64,000 nt of DNA from Hanstruepera marina (GTDB lineage: Bacteria; Bacteroidota; Bacteroidia; Flavobacteriales; Flavobacteriaceae). This document shows positions 27,646 through 36,755 of the stretch, piece after piece. A model generated the notes under the pieces. That model was not told the DNA's origin, searched no databases, and was given only the letters and a program-made list of their open reading frames with translations. The position numbers and the translations under genes are program-made. Each line of letters begins with the position of its first letter. Position 1 is the first letter of the stretch. The stretch lies in the NCBI RefSeq assembly GCF_019880635.1, contig NZ_JAINVX010000001.1, forward strand, positions 1,024,501 through 1,088,500, in the 5' to 3' direction.

Positions 27646-29421
27646 ATGACCGATAAAAAGAAAAATAAAATACTTGATACGCATCTGCTTAAGAAACTCA
27701 TGCAGTTTATATCACCATATAAAAGTGTATTTGTTGGGGTTTTAATTGCAGTTATTTTGTTGGCTGTTTTAGGTGCTGCTAGACCATATATTTTACAACA
27801 AGCCATAGATAAAAATATTGCAACTAAAACATTTGAAGGCTTTTTGCCTTATATACTATTGATGGGTGGCATGTTATTGGCCGAGGTTATTTGCCAACTG
27901 CTTTTTATTTATTATGCTGGTTGGTTGGGGCAAACAGTAGTAAAGGATATACGCATTAAACTGTTCAACCACATGCTGGGCTTTAAAATGAAATATTTTA
28001 ATAATTCTTCTGTTGGTGTTCTAATTACAAGGGCAGTAACAGATATGGAGCGTATAGCTGATATTTTCGGACAAGGTTTATTTATGATATTCCGTGACTT
28101 GCTTACTATGTTAGTTGTTTCTGGTGTCATGATTTACATGAATTGGGAATTGAGTATTATCGTGTTTTTGATGTTGCCATTGGTATTGTATGCCACACGC
28201 TTATTTCAAAAGTATATGAAAAAAGCTTTTGAAGAAGTGCGAACCGAAGTGTCCAATCTTAATTCTTTTGTTCAAGAGCGTGTTACTGGTATGAAGATTC
28301 TGCAATTATTTACAAGAGAAGATACCGAATACAAAAAATTTAAGGAAATAAATGAAAGACATAAACAGGGTTGGTTAAAGACTGTTTGGTATAACTCCAT
28401 ATTTTTTCCAATTGCTGAATTGTCATCATCGATAACCATTGGGCTTATTGCTTGGTATGGAGGTCTTAATACGGTTATAGATCAAACGGCATCATTAGGT
28501 GATTTAACAGCCTTTATTATGATGATACCAATGTTGTTTAGGCCATTGCGCCAAATCGCAGATAAGTTTAATACACTTCAAATGGGCATGGTGGCAGCAA
28601 CACGTGTGTTTAAAGTATTGGAGACAACTTCGCAAATTGATGATACCGGAACTCAGGTTGCTACACATTTTAAAGGAGAAATAACATTTAGAGATGTACA
28701 TTTTAGTTATGTTGAAAATGAAGAGGTTTTAAAAGGTGTGTCTTTAAATCTTAATGCAGGAGAAACAATAGCTATTGTTGGTGCAACAGGAGCAGGTAAG
28801 TCTACCATCATAAATTTACTAAATAGATTCTATGACATTAATAATGGTAGTATTTTAATTGATGATGTCAATATAAAGGATATGACATTGGCGTCATTGC
28901 GTAGTCAAATAGCAGTTGTACTTCAAGATGTTTTCCTTTTTGCTGATACTATTTTAAACAATATTACATTAAACAATCCTCATATTACGGAAGCAGAAGT
29001 GATTCAGGCCGCAAAAGATATCGGTATTCATGATTTTATCATGAGTTTACCCAATGGGTATCATTACAATGTAAAAGAGCGTGGTATTATGCTATCGTCA
29101 GGTCAGCGGCAATTAATTTCATTTTTAAGGGCTTATGTTACCAACCCAAGTATTTTGGTTTTGGACGAAGCGACATCTTCGGTTGATTCCTATTCTGAAC
29201 AACTTATTCAAAATGCAACCGATAAAATCACAAAAGGCCGAACGTCAATTATTATAGCACATCGTTTAGCAACTGTAAAGAAAGCTGATAAAATTGTAGT
29301 TATGGATGCTGGACAAATAGTTGAAGAGGGTACGCATAATGAATTGCTGCAAAAAACTGACGGGTATTACAAAAACCTATATGAAGTGCAGTTTTTAAAA
29401 GAAGAGGAGGAAGTGGCCTAA
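27646..29421 (+). CDS. ABC exporter, fused permease and ATPase (MsbA/MdlB type)
   Basis: A half-transporter of 591 residues that should act as a homodimer or heterodimer in the inner membrane. Six helices occupy about residues 20-310. The ATPase domain shows Walker A GATGAGKST, the Q-loop VVLQDVFLF, the signature LSSGQRQ (instead of LSGGQ), Walker B ILVLDEATSS and the switch histidine in IIIAHRLAT. Substrate cannot be read from the sequence; lipid, drug or peptide export are all possible. It begins directly at the truA stop and converges with the DUF3667 gene three bases downstream. Confidence 0.93.
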   Translation: MTDKKKNKILDTHLLKKLMQFISPYKSVFVGVLIAVILLAVLGAARPYILQQAIDKNIATKTFEGFLPYILLMGGMLLAEVICQLLFIYYAGWLGQTVVKDIRIKLFNHMLGFKMKYFNNSSVGVLITRAVTDMERIADIFGQGLFMIFRDLLTMLVVSGVMIYMNWELSIIVFLMLPLVLYATRLFQKYMKKAFEEVRTEVSNLNSFVQERVTGMKILQLFTREDTEYKKFKEINERHKQGWLKTVWYNSIFFPIAELSSSITIGLIAWYGGLNTVIDQTASLGDLTAFIMMIPMLFRPLRQIADKFNTLQMGMVAATRVFKVLETTSQIDDTGTQVATHFKGEITFRDVHFSYVENEEVLKGVSLNLNAGETIAIVGATGAGKSTIINLLNRFYDINNGSILIDDVNIKDMTLASLRSQIAVVLQDVFLFADTILNNITLNNPHITEAEVIQAAKDIGIHDFIMSLPNGYHYNVKERGIMLSSGQRQLISFLRAYVTNPSILVLDEATSSVDSYSEQLIQNATDKITKGRTSIIIAHRLATVKKADKIVVMDAGQIVEEGTHNELLQKTDGYYKNLYEVQFLKEEEEVA

Positions 29422-29424
29422 TAA

Positions 29425-30216
29425 CTATTGATTTGCACCTCCAAAAGCTTCTACAAAACCTTCTAAACCACCATAAACCACAATCATTATGGCTATAAAA
29501 AGAATAATAACCAATACATATAAAATACTAAAAACCACAAAAAATAATAGTGTTTTTAAAAGTAGCTTCTTCATGCTCAATGCAAATACTTTTTTTAAAC
29601 AATAGGCAGAGTAAGCTATTTGAAATATTATAGTTAAAAAGGTGAAATCGCCATAGGTATACCCCAGAGCAGTAAAAGCAATGACAGGTAAAAGCATTAC
29701 TATAGTTATTTGCGATAAAATATATAAGAAAGTGACCAAATGTTCGGTGTAATTGTATTTTTTGTAGTTGTAAAAGACAATTTTTGACATTAAAGCATAG
29801 GCAGGAACAAACAATGGCAATATTAAAGATTGATAATCTTGAATAAAACTGAAATACGAATTTGCAAACTCTTCTTGGCCTTCTATGGTTATATTAGATA
29901 AATCAAAGCCTTCGGGAAAAAAAGTTTTAATAATATAAATTTGGAATCCGGCAAGGGTAATGGCCAAGGCAAAGTAACTTATAGGATTGATATACTTTTT
30001 TCTGACACCATCAATATAACCACCAATTACATCATCGGGTTTTGTGAATAAAGAAATGAATGTTTGAAGAAATAGGTTATCGTAATTTAAAAACTGGGAA
30101 CTAAAATGTTCAAATAGATTTTGAATAGTTAGTCTCTTCTTAACTATTTTTCCACCGCAGTTTTTACAATAATTATCGGTGCTGTCAATAGCTATTTTAC
30201 AGTTTTTGCATAGCAT
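29425..30216 (-). CDS. DUF3667 family zinc-ribbon membrane protein
   Basis: A 263-residue protein. The N-terminal zinc ribbon has two CxxC pairs (CKNC and CKNC near residues 3-20). A cytoplasmic segment with PDDVIGGYIDGVRKKYINP, typical of DUF3667, precedes about five membrane helices (residues 75-250). The function is unknown. The start overlaps the cdaA stop by one base, so it is co-translated with the c-di-AMP synthase; this suggests but does not prove a link to c-di-AMP signalling or envelope stress. Confidence 0.82.
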   Translation of the reverse strand: MLCKNCKIAIDSTDNYCKNCGGKIVKKRLTIQNLFEHFSSQFLNYDNLFLQTFISLFTKPDDVIGGYIDGVRKKYINPISYFALAITLAGFQIYIIKTFFPEGFDLSNITIEGQEEFANSYFSFIQDYQSLILPLFVPAYALMSKIVFYNYKKYNYTEHLVTFLYILSQITIVMLLPVIAFTALGYTYGDFTFLTIIFQIAYSAYCLKKVFALSMKKLLLKTLLFFVVFSILYVLVIILFIAIMIVVYGGLEGFVEAFGGANQ

Positions 30217-31001
30217 TACCCTAAATCTTCTTTAATAATATGAGTTAAATCTTGAGTATCTTTAAACATGACAAACTTGCCATCTTTAAAATATGATATT
30301 TGTCCTGTTTCTTCGCTAACAACTAGAGCCAATGCATCCGTTTTTTCGGTAATACCAACAGCAGCACGATGTCTTAGTCCAAAACGTTGCGGTAATGTTT
30401 TTTCGTTGTTAACAGGTAGTATAACCCGAGTTGCTTTTACCACATTGTTTATAATGATAATGGCACCATCGTGTAAAGGACTGTTCTTGAAAAATATACT
30501 TTCAATAATAGGTTGCGTAACCTTTATGTTCATCTCATCACCAGTGTTGGTCAAGAAATCGAGATTATTATTGCGTTCAAAAACTATTAAAGCTCCGGTT
30601 TTTGTGGTGCCCATTTTATTACAGGCGTTAACAATAGCGCTAACATCTGTTTCGGTAGCAGATTCAGTTTTTAAAAATTTTAATTGTTTAAAGAATTTCC
30701 CGCGTTTGCTGAAGTTGGTTGATCCAATCATAAGAAGGAATTTCCTGATTTCCTGTTGAAACACAACAATAAGTGCAATTAAACCTACACTCATAAAGCC
30801 GCCAAGTATTTTGCTTAACATCTTCATTTGTAGGGTTTCCGTGATAAGATAGATGAAGTAAATTATTACAATCCCAATAAAAATATTTATAGCTACAGTG
30901 CCTTTTACTAATTTATAGACATAGTAGAGTAGAAGGGCTACCAAAATAACGTCTATAATATCAACTATTGTGAATTTTAGTAAATCATCAAAAATTTCCA
31001 A
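30216..31001 (-). CDS. cdaA: diadenylate cyclase CdaA
   Basis: Membrane-bound enzyme that makes cyclic di-AMP from two ATP. At 261 residues it has three N-terminal helices (about 12-80) and a DisA_N catalytic domain (about 100-245) with the essential DGAIIII and RHRAAVG motifs. In Firmicutes cdaA is followed by cdaR and glmM; here its neighbours are a lipoprotein gene upstream and DUF3667 downstream in the probable order folP, lipoprotein, cdaA, DUF3667. No CdaR (YbbR) gene is visible in the window. Confidence 0.95.
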   Translation of the reverse strand: MEIFDDLLKFTIVDIIDVILVALLLYYVYKLVKGTVAINIFIGIVIIYFIYLITETLQMKMLSKILGGFMSVGLIALIVVFQQEIRKFLLMIGSTNFSKRGKFFKQLKFLKTESATETDVSAIVNACNKMGTTKTGALIVFERNNNLDFLTNTGDEMNIKVTQPIIESIFFKNSPLHDGAIIIINNVVKATRVILPVNNEKTLPQRFGLRHRAAVGITEKTDALALVVSEETGQISYFKDGKFVMFKDTQDLTHIIKEDLG

Positions 31002-31036
31002 AGGCAGTGGGTTTTGGTAAATTTAACAAAATAAGC

Positions 31037-31687
31037 TTAATAAATAAACTCGTTGTTGTCTATTGTAATGTCTTCAAAATTAATTGTAGTCAATTTTTCT
31101 TTTAGAGAAATATAATCCTGAAAAGTCAAAGAAGCTTTAAGTCGTAACGATACTTTTTGAGGGGTTTCGGTAGAAATGTTCTTTAAATCTGAAATTAGGT
31201 TTTCAAGGTTGGTTTCAAAACTAATAATAGCTGCTGCTGATTTTTTTATGGATATGTTGTCTAAAGTTTCAACTATAACTTCTAAAGTTTTTGAAGCGCT
31301 TTCTGTTTCTAATAGATGATAGTTAATACCCGTGAATTCAATAAACCCTAAATTATTCTCACTTAAATCATGGCAGGTATAGTAATTCTTTGCAGCCTCA
31401 TTCTTATGACTGGAATTGTTTTTTTTCTGTTGTAAAAATTGAATTCTTGGTATGGCTTGCCCTAGAGTCAAACGTTTGTCAACATTTACTAGCCAGTTAG
31501 TTGTGCTAATTAAATTTTTACGATTTAGCTCTACACTGTCAGGTTGCATTTCATCGTAAAACAAATAAGCAGGTGAAACGTCATTAATTTCAGTGATTTT
31601 TGCTTGCTTAATTTCTGGCAGTTCAATTATTTTTTCTGAACTACAGGACATAAAAACAATAAGCAGTAATACTAGTGAAATTCGCAT
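31037..31687 (-). CDS. lipoprotein of unknown function between folP and cdaA
   Basis: A 216-residue protein with a signal sequence and lipobox FMSC (Cys 14), started at ATG 31687; an earlier in-frame ATG would add a long non-signal extension overlapping folP. The body alternates hydrophobic and charged residues with no recognisable catalytic motif. It contains RLTLGQAIPRIQFLQQKK and a C-terminal half with regular strand-helix alternation. The start follows the folP stop by one base, and cdaA begins 35 bases after it. Its place directly before a membrane cyclase makes a regulatory or sensory role possible, but this is inference. Confidence 0.6.
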   Translation of the reverse strand: MRISLVLLLIVFMSCSSEKIIELPEIKQAKITEINDVSPAYLFYDEMQPDSVELNRKNLISTTNWLVNVDKRLTLGQAIPRIQFLQQKKNNSSHKNEAAKNYYTCHDLSENNLGFIEFTGINYHLLETESASKTLEVIVETLDNISIKKSAAAIISFETNLENLISDLKNISTETPQKVSLRLKASLTFQDYISLKEKLTTINFEDITIDNNEFIY

Positions 31688-31688
31688 A

Positions 31689-32513
31689 TTAGTTTTGTAA
31701 TTGATTAATAAGTTGAACACATTCAACAGCTTCTTTAACATCATGGACACGCAAAATATTGGCGTTTTTTTGTAAGGCTATCGTGTTGAGTACACTTGTT
31801 CCATTCAATGCCTCGTTAGGGGAGCTGTTCAAGGTTTTGTAAATCATTGATTTTCTAGATAAACCAACAAGGATTGGTCTTTCTATGGTTTTAAATAATT
31901 CTAAATGATTTATTAAGACAAAATTCTGCTCCCGAGTTTTTGCAAATCCAAAGCCAGGATCAATTATAGTGTCTATTATGCCATAACTACGAGCCAAAGC
32001 TAAACGTTCTGAAAAGTAGAACATAATGTCTTCAATGAGATTTTCATACTGTGTCTCTTTGGTCATGGTTTGCGGTGTGCCTTTCATGTGCATCATAATA
32101 TATGGGACTCGTAGTCTTGCAACTGTAGGCATCATATTATCATCTAATTGCCCAGCGCTTATATCATTGATTATTGAGGCGCCAGCTTCTATCCCCAATT
32201 TAGCAACTTGACTTCTAAATGTGTCAATTGATAATAGCGCATTGGGAAACTCCTTAAGAATTAGTGTAATAATAGGAGAAAGGCGTTTTTTTTCTTCATC
32301 TTCACAAATATCAACAGCTCCTGGCCTGGAACTATAAGCGCCAATATCAATGAAAGTAGCACCATTTTTTAGCATCATGTACACTTGTGATAGTATCTCA
32401 CTTTCATTTTTATATTTGCCGCCATCATAAAAGGAATCTGGGGTAAGATTAAGAATCCCCATTACTTTTGGGGTGCTTAAATCTATGAGGTTGCCTTTAC
32501 AATTAATTGTCAT
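31689..32513 (-). CDS. folP: dihydropteroate synthase
   Basis: Joins p-aminobenzoate to dihydropterin pyrophosphate in folate synthesis; the target of sulfonamides. The 274 residues include GILNLTPDSFYDGGKY, GAYSSRPGA, SIDTFR, INDISAGQ, IIDPGFGFAKTREQN and the C-terminal LRVHDV. It is the first gene of a reverse-strand operon with the lipoprotein, cdaA and DUF3667, and is divergent from DUF1599. Confidence 0.96.
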   Translation of the reverse strand: MTINCKGNLIDLSTPKVMGILNLTPDSFYDGGKYKNESEILSQVYMMLKNGATFIDIGAYSSRPGAVDICEDEEKKRLSPIITLILKEFPNALLSIDTFRSQVAKLGIEAGASIINDISAGQLDDNMMPTVARLRVPYIMMHMKGTPQTMTKETQYENLIEDIMFYFSERLALARSYGIIDTIIDPGFGFAKTREQNFVLINHLELFKTIERPILVGLSRKSMIYKTLNSSPNEALNGTSVLNTIALQKNANILRVHDVKEAVECVQLINQLQN

Positions 32514-32619
32514 TTATACCGAGTTAGAGGTTGTTGGTAAAGGGTTTTGAAACTTTAAACCGGAAACTTTGAACATTAAAATTATTTATGCGAAATTTAC
32601 GGAAAATTCAATTTAATTC

Positions 32620-33159
32620 ATGCAAGATACTTCAAAACAATACGATGTCGTAATTGAAACCTGTAGAAGTTTATTTATAAAAAAAATGTCTGATTATGGA
32701 AGTGCTTGGCGTATTTTAAGGCTACCATCATTAACCGATCAAATTTTTATTAAGGCGCAGCGCATACGAAGCTTGCAAGAAAATGACGAACGCAAAGTAG
32801 ATGAAGGTGAAGTGAGTGAGTTTATTGGTATTATCAACTATTGTATTATGGCGTTAATCCAGTTAGACAAAGGTGTTGTAGATCAACCAGATTTGTCAAC
32901 TGAAGAGGCAACGGAACTTTACGACCAACAAATAGCTACTACAAAACAGTTAATGCTAGATAAAAACCATGACTATGGCGAAGCTTGGCGTGATATGCGC
33001 GTGAGCTCATTAACCGATTTAATTTTGCAGAAATTATTACGCGTGAAATCAATTGAAAACAACAAAGGCAAAACTTTAGTTAGTGAAGGTATCGATGCTA
33101 ATTATCAAGACATGATTAATTACGCTGTATTTGCAATGATTCATTTAAACGAAAATTAG
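32620..33159 (+). CDS. DUF1599 protein with two internal repeats
   Basis: A 179-residue cytoplasmic protein made of two similar halves. Residues 8-83 (CRSLFIKKMSDYGSAWRILR, LPSLTDQI, IINYCIMALIQLDKG) align with 101-176 (TKQLMLDKNHDYGEAWRDMR, VSSLTDLI, MINYAVFAMIHLNEN). The Asp-Tyr-Gly-x-Ala-Trp core appears in both. DUF1599 is a nucleotide-modifying-enzyme-like family of unknown function; all-alpha MazG-like folds have been suggested for related domains, but I cannot verify that here. It begins a forward operon with BT_3928, spaced three bases. Confidence 0.82.
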   Translation: MQDTSKQYDVVIETCRSLFIKKMSDYGSAWRILRLPSLTDQIFIKAQRIRSLQENDERKVDEGEVSEFIGIINYCIMALIQLDKGVVDQPDLSTEEATELYDQQIATTKQLMLDKNHDYGEAWRDMRVSSLTDLILQKLLRVKSIENNKGKTLVSEGIDANYQDMINYAVFAMIHLNEN

Positions 33160-33162
33160 CAT

Positions 33163-34482
33163 ATGAAATATTTAGTAAACATTAGTAGAATATTAGTAGG
33201 CGTTTTATTTATAATTTCAGGATTTATAAAGTTGAACGACCCGTTGGGGTTTTCCTATAAGCTGCAAGAGTATTTTAGTGCCGATGTTTTAAATATTCCA
33301 TTTTTAGAGCCTTATGCACTTATAATTTCAATATTGGTTGTTGTTTTTGAAGTTGTTCTTGGTATTTTTCTGCTCATAGGATATAAACCCAAGTTTACAG
33401 TATGGAGCTTGTTGGGAATGATTGTGTTTTTTACATTTTTAACCTTTTATTCGGCATATTTTGATAAAGTAAAAGATTGCGGTTGTTTTGGCGATGCACT
33501 TAAACTGACGCCTTGGGAGAGCTTCACTAAAGATGTTATACTATTGGTATTTATCTTGATTTTATTCAAGGGTGTAAAACACATTAACCCAATAATGAAT
33601 AAATTAGGTTTAACCGTAGTGGCTCTTGGGAGTTTTATAGCGAGTTTGGGCTTTGCCTATTATGTGTTAATGCATTTGCCAGCTATAGATTTTAGGGCTT
33701 ATAAAGTAGGAGCCAATATTCAGGAAGGTATGATTGTTCCAGACGATGCACCAAAACCAGTTCAAGAATTCACATGGACATTTAATGTTAATGGTGAAGA
33801 AAAAGAATATGTTACAAATGGTAGTTATCCAACCGTAGATGGTGAATATGTTGGCGTAGAAACTAAAGTAATTGAAGAAGGTTATGACCCACCTGTAAAA
33901 GATTTTTCAATTGAAACTGATGATGCCGATTTTACTGAAGCTTTTTTAAATGAAGAAAACCTTATCATGATAATCATGTACAATTTGGCAACAGCAGAAC
34001 CTGAAGGTGTTGCTAAACTCAAGGCATTTTCTGATAAGGCTATAGATGCAGGGTATGTTGTAATAGGCCTGTCGGCTTCTGGTGCTGAAGAAAAGCAAGC
34101 TTTTAAAGCCGAACATAACTTAAGCTTTGATTTCTATTTATGCGATGAAAAAGCATTAAAAACAGTTGTGCGTGCAAGTCCTGGAATTGTAAAACTCAAT
34201 AAAGGTACGGTTATGCAAAAAGCACATTGGAATGATTTAGATAAAATAGAATTGTCAAAGGTAGAAGAAAAACCAAAGGCGGCTATTAGGAATGATGGAG
34301 AACTTTTTTTAATTGACGGAAAAATATCAACTAAATTAGAAGCAGATTCGTTAAATGAAGAAGATATTGAAGCGGTATATTTTTTAATGGAAAGAAAAGA
34401 AGGTGATATATTAGACTCAATTAATAAAGCTAATAATACATCGTATACCTCTTTTGTTAAAATTGATTTAAAGAAAGAATAA
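33163..34482 (+). CDS. BT_3928 family protein: DoxX/MauE membrane domain plus thioredoxin-like domain
   Basis: A 439-residue membrane protein. The N-terminal DoxX/MauE-like region (about 1-170) has four or five helices and the loop DCGCFGDAL, whose cysteines resemble the redox motif of MauE and VKOR-linked proteins. The C-terminal part (about 205-400) looks like a degenerate thioredoxin-fold domain with IIMYNLATAEPEGVAKLKAF, lacking a CxxC. It would act in the periplasmic redox pathway or support maturation of an envelope enzyme. It is three bases after DUF1599 and one base before the permease start. Confidence 0.8.
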   Translation: MKYLVNISRILVGVLFIISGFIKLNDPLGFSYKLQEYFSADVLNIPFLEPYALIISILVVVFEVVLGIFLLIGYKPKFTVWSLLGMIVFFTFLTFYSAYFDKVKDCGCFGDALKLTPWESFTKDVILLVFILILFKGVKHINPIMNKLGLTVVALGSFIASLGFAYYVLMHLPAIDFRAYKVGANIQEGMIVPDDAPKPVQEFTWTFNVNGEEKEYVTNGSYPTVDGEYVGVETKVIEEGYDPPVKDFSIETDDADFTEAFLNEENLIMIIMYNLATAEPEGVAKLKAFSDKAIDAGYVVIGLSASGAEEKQAFKAEHNLSFDFYLCDEKALKTVVRASPGIVKLNKGTVMQKAHWNDLDKIELSKVEEKPKAAIRNDGELFLIDGKISTKLEADSLNEEDIEAVYFLMERKEGDILDSINKANNTSYTSFVKIDLKKE

Positions 34483-34483
34483 C

Positions 34484-35560
34484 CTGATAAGCTATTTTTT
34501 AAATAAACTGTTCTACGCTTTTCTCACCTTATTTGGTGTTGTTACGGTAATTTTCTTATTATTTAATGTACTTCCTGGTGATCCTGCAAAAATGATGTTG
34601 GGTCAAAATCAGTCAGCAGAACAAGTTGAAGCCGTCAGAAAAAAATATGGTTTTGATAAACCTAAACTAACACAGTATTTTTATTATTTGAATGATTTAT
34701 CACCTGTATCTTTTCATTCCAATCAATCTGAAGATTATACATTTTTAAGAAAAAACAAGTATTCGGCAGCAAAACTGTTTACGATTGCAAATACAACAGT
34801 AGTTTTAAAATGGCCTTACTTGCGTGAATCATTTACCAAACAAGGCAAGCCTGTTTCCCAAGTTATAGGCGAAACTTTACCCAATACGTTTGTGTTAGCG
34901 GTTTCGGCTATCATTATAGCTATGTTGTTAGGGTTGGTTCTTGGTGTTATTTCGGCTATTTATAAAGACACGTGGCTTGATAAACTCATTCAAATTTTGA
35001 GTACAGTTGGCATGAGCGTGCCTTCGTTTTTTAGTGCCATATTATTTGCTTGGTTCTTTGGTTTTGTATTGCATGAATATACTAATTTAGAAATGACAGG
35101 AAGCCTTTATGAGTTAGATGATTATGGAGAATCGTTACATATTCAATGGAAGAATTTAATACTTCCGGCTGTGGTATTGGGAATAAGGCCTTTGGCAGTA
35201 GTCATTCAGTTAATGCGTAATTCCTTATTGGAAGTTTATAATCAAGATTATATTCGAACAGCTAGGGCAAAAGGTTTAAGTGAATATCAGATAATTAAAA
35301 ACCATGCCATAAAAAATGCTATGAATCCTGTGGTAACTGCAATTTCAGGGTGGTTTGCATCCATGCTTGCAGGCGCTGTTTTTGTAGAGTATATTTTTGG
35401 CTGGAATGGTTTGGGTAAGGAAATTGTAAACGCATTAAATACATTAGACTTACCTGTTATTATGGGAGCCGTATTAATTATTGCCATTATATTTATTATA
35501 ATCAATATTTTTGTAGATATTATTTATGCGTGGTTGGATCCTAAAGTTAATCTTCAATAA
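34484..35560 (+). CDS. ABC transporter permease, DppB/OppB type, probable CTG start
   Basis: An inner-membrane permease of the peptide/nickel family. From ATG 34592 the protein lacks its first helix. The same frame is open back to 34472 and encodes the expected N-terminus (SYFLNKLFYAFLTLFGVVTV, then the family motif NVLPGDPA). No ATG, GTG or TTG occurs in that stretch; CTG at 34484, one base after the upstream stop and behind AAAGAAAG, is the best candidate, giving 358 residues. ATA at 34487 is less likely. The EAA loop (RTARAKGLSEYQIIKNHAIK) and GWNGLGKEIVNAL are present. There is no partner permease, ATPase or binding protein beside it. Confidence 0.88.
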   Translation: MISYFLNKLFYAFLTLFGVVTVIFLLFNVLPGDPAKMMLGQNQSAEQVEAVRKKYGFDKPKLTQYFYYLNDLSPVSFHSNQSEDYTFLRKNKYSAAKLFTIANTTVVLKWPYLRESFTKQGKPVSQVIGETLPNTFVLAVSAIIIAMLLGLVLGVISAIYKDTWLDKLIQILSTVGMSVPSFFSAILFAWFFGFVLHEYTNLEMTGSLYELDDYGESLHIQWKNLILPAVVLGIRPLAVVIQLMRNSLLEVYNQDYIRTARAKGLSEYQIIKNHAIKNAMNPVVTAISGWFASMLAGAVFVEYIFGWNGLGKEIVNALNTLDLPVIMGAVLIIAIIFIIINIFVDIIYAWLDPKVNLQ

Positions 35561-35574
35561 TTAAAATAAACATC

Positions 35575-36324
35575 ATGAGAAAACATATAGTTGCAGGAAA
35601 CTGGAAAATGAACAATGGTTTAATTCAAACAAAGACATTAATTACTGAATTAAAGCAGCAGAAAAAAACTTCAGATGCCGAAGTTATGATAGCTCCTGCA
35701 TTTACTAATCTTTGGCCAGCATTTGAGGAAACAAGGCAATTTCCCATTGAAGTCGTTGCTCAAAATATGCATTTTGCTGAAGATGGTGCATATACGGGTG
35801 AAATTAGTGCGGGAATGCTTAAAAGCATAGGTATACAGTCTGTTATTCTTGGTCATAGTGAGCGTCGTGCATATTTTAATGAAACAGATAAGGCTCTAGC
35901 AAAAAAAATAAATACAGCTTTAGAGCATGATATGCGAGTGATATTTTGTTTTGGTGAGGAATTAAGTGATAGAAAATCTGGCAATCACGAATCAGTAGTA
36001 GAGCGTCAAATAAAGAATTCTTTATTTCATTTAGAAGCATCAGCTTTTAAAAATATTGTTTTAGCTTACGAACCCGTTTGGGCTATTGGTACAGGTGAAA
36101 CAGCAACCCCAGAACAAGCGCAGGATATGCATGCTTTTATTCGAAAAACTTTGTCTGACAAGTATGGAAGCGATACAGCAAATTCAGTTTCAATCTTGTA
36201 TGGTGGGAGTGTAAAGCCTAATAATGCCAAAGAAATTTTTTCGAAGCCAGATGTTGATGGTGGGCTTATAGGCGGTGCATCATTAAACGCTGAAGACTTC
36301 TTTGCTATTGTTAATGCTTTTTAG
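35575..36324 (+). CDS. tpiA: triose-phosphate isomerase
   Basis: Glycolytic enzyme interconverting dihydroxyacetone phosphate and glyceraldehyde 3-phosphate. At 249 residues it is of the usual length. GNWKMNN (Lys), GHSERRAYFNE (catalytic His) and AYEPVWAIGTGETATP (catalytic Glu and mobile loop) are intact, followed by ILYGGSVKPNNAKEIF and the phosphate loop GGLIGGASLNAEDF. It lies 14 bases after the permease and before a small membrane protein. Confidence 0.97.
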   Translation: MRKHIVAGNWKMNNGLIQTKTLITELKQQKKTSDAEVMIAPAFTNLWPAFEETRQFPIEVVAQNMHFAEDGAYTGEISAGMLKSIGIQSVILGHSERRAYFNETDKALAKKINTALEHDMRVIFCFGEELSDRKSGNHESVVERQIKNSLFHLEASAFKNIVLAYEPVWAIGTGETATPEQAQDMHAFIRKTLSDKYGSDTANSVSILYGGSVKPNNAKEIFSKPDVDGGLIGGASLNAEDFFAIVNAF

Positions 36325-36338
36325 TACAAAAACAAATT

Positions 36339-36746
36339 ATGGGAGCAAAATTATTTCGTAAACCCCATCTTTACTTTTGGATTTCTATTCCAATACTGCT
36401 CCTTTATGGATTTTTGAATGGACACGGCACACTCTCGGTTAATTATTATGATACGTATTTCATAATCGAAAACGCTTATTTAGTTGTGATACTCGCTATA
36501 GCTTTTAGTATAATTGGATTTTGGTATTGGTTAATGCGAAAGCTTAACCGGAAACTAATTATGTGGATGACAATAATCCATGTGATTATAACAATCGATG
36601 GTATCATTATCGCATTCTTGCTTGAGCTTTTTTTTAAAGATTCTGATATAAATTCTATAATGGCTATTATTATAATGCTAATTTTTACCGTTCAAGTCGT
36701 TTTTCCATTAAATTTAATGCTTAACTTTTTAAAGAAATCTAAATAA
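36339..36746 (+). CDS. small four-helix membrane protein
   Basis: A 135-residue protein with four predicted membrane helices (about 9-24, 43-63, 72-93 and 105-128). I do not recognise a named family. The segment NYYDTYFIIENAYLVVILAI resembles the DTYFVVAHFHY region of haem-copper oxidase subunit I, but the haem-binding histidines are absent. It lies 14 bases after tpiA and nine bases before prmA, so it is probably part of the operon. The function is unknown. Confidence 0.6.
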   Translation: MGAKLFRKPHLYFWISIPILLLYGFLNGHGTLSVNYYDTYFIIENAYLVVILAIAFSIIGFWYWLMRKLNRKLIMWMTIIHVIITIDGIIIAFLLELFFKDSDINSIMAIIIMLIFTVQVVFPLNLMLNFLKKSK

Positions 36747-36755
36747 ATTTAATTC

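Noticed and set aside
34592-34600. ATG 34592 as the true start of the permease
   Set aside because: It would delete the first membrane helix and most of the family motif NVLPGDPA, both encoded in the open frame just upstream.
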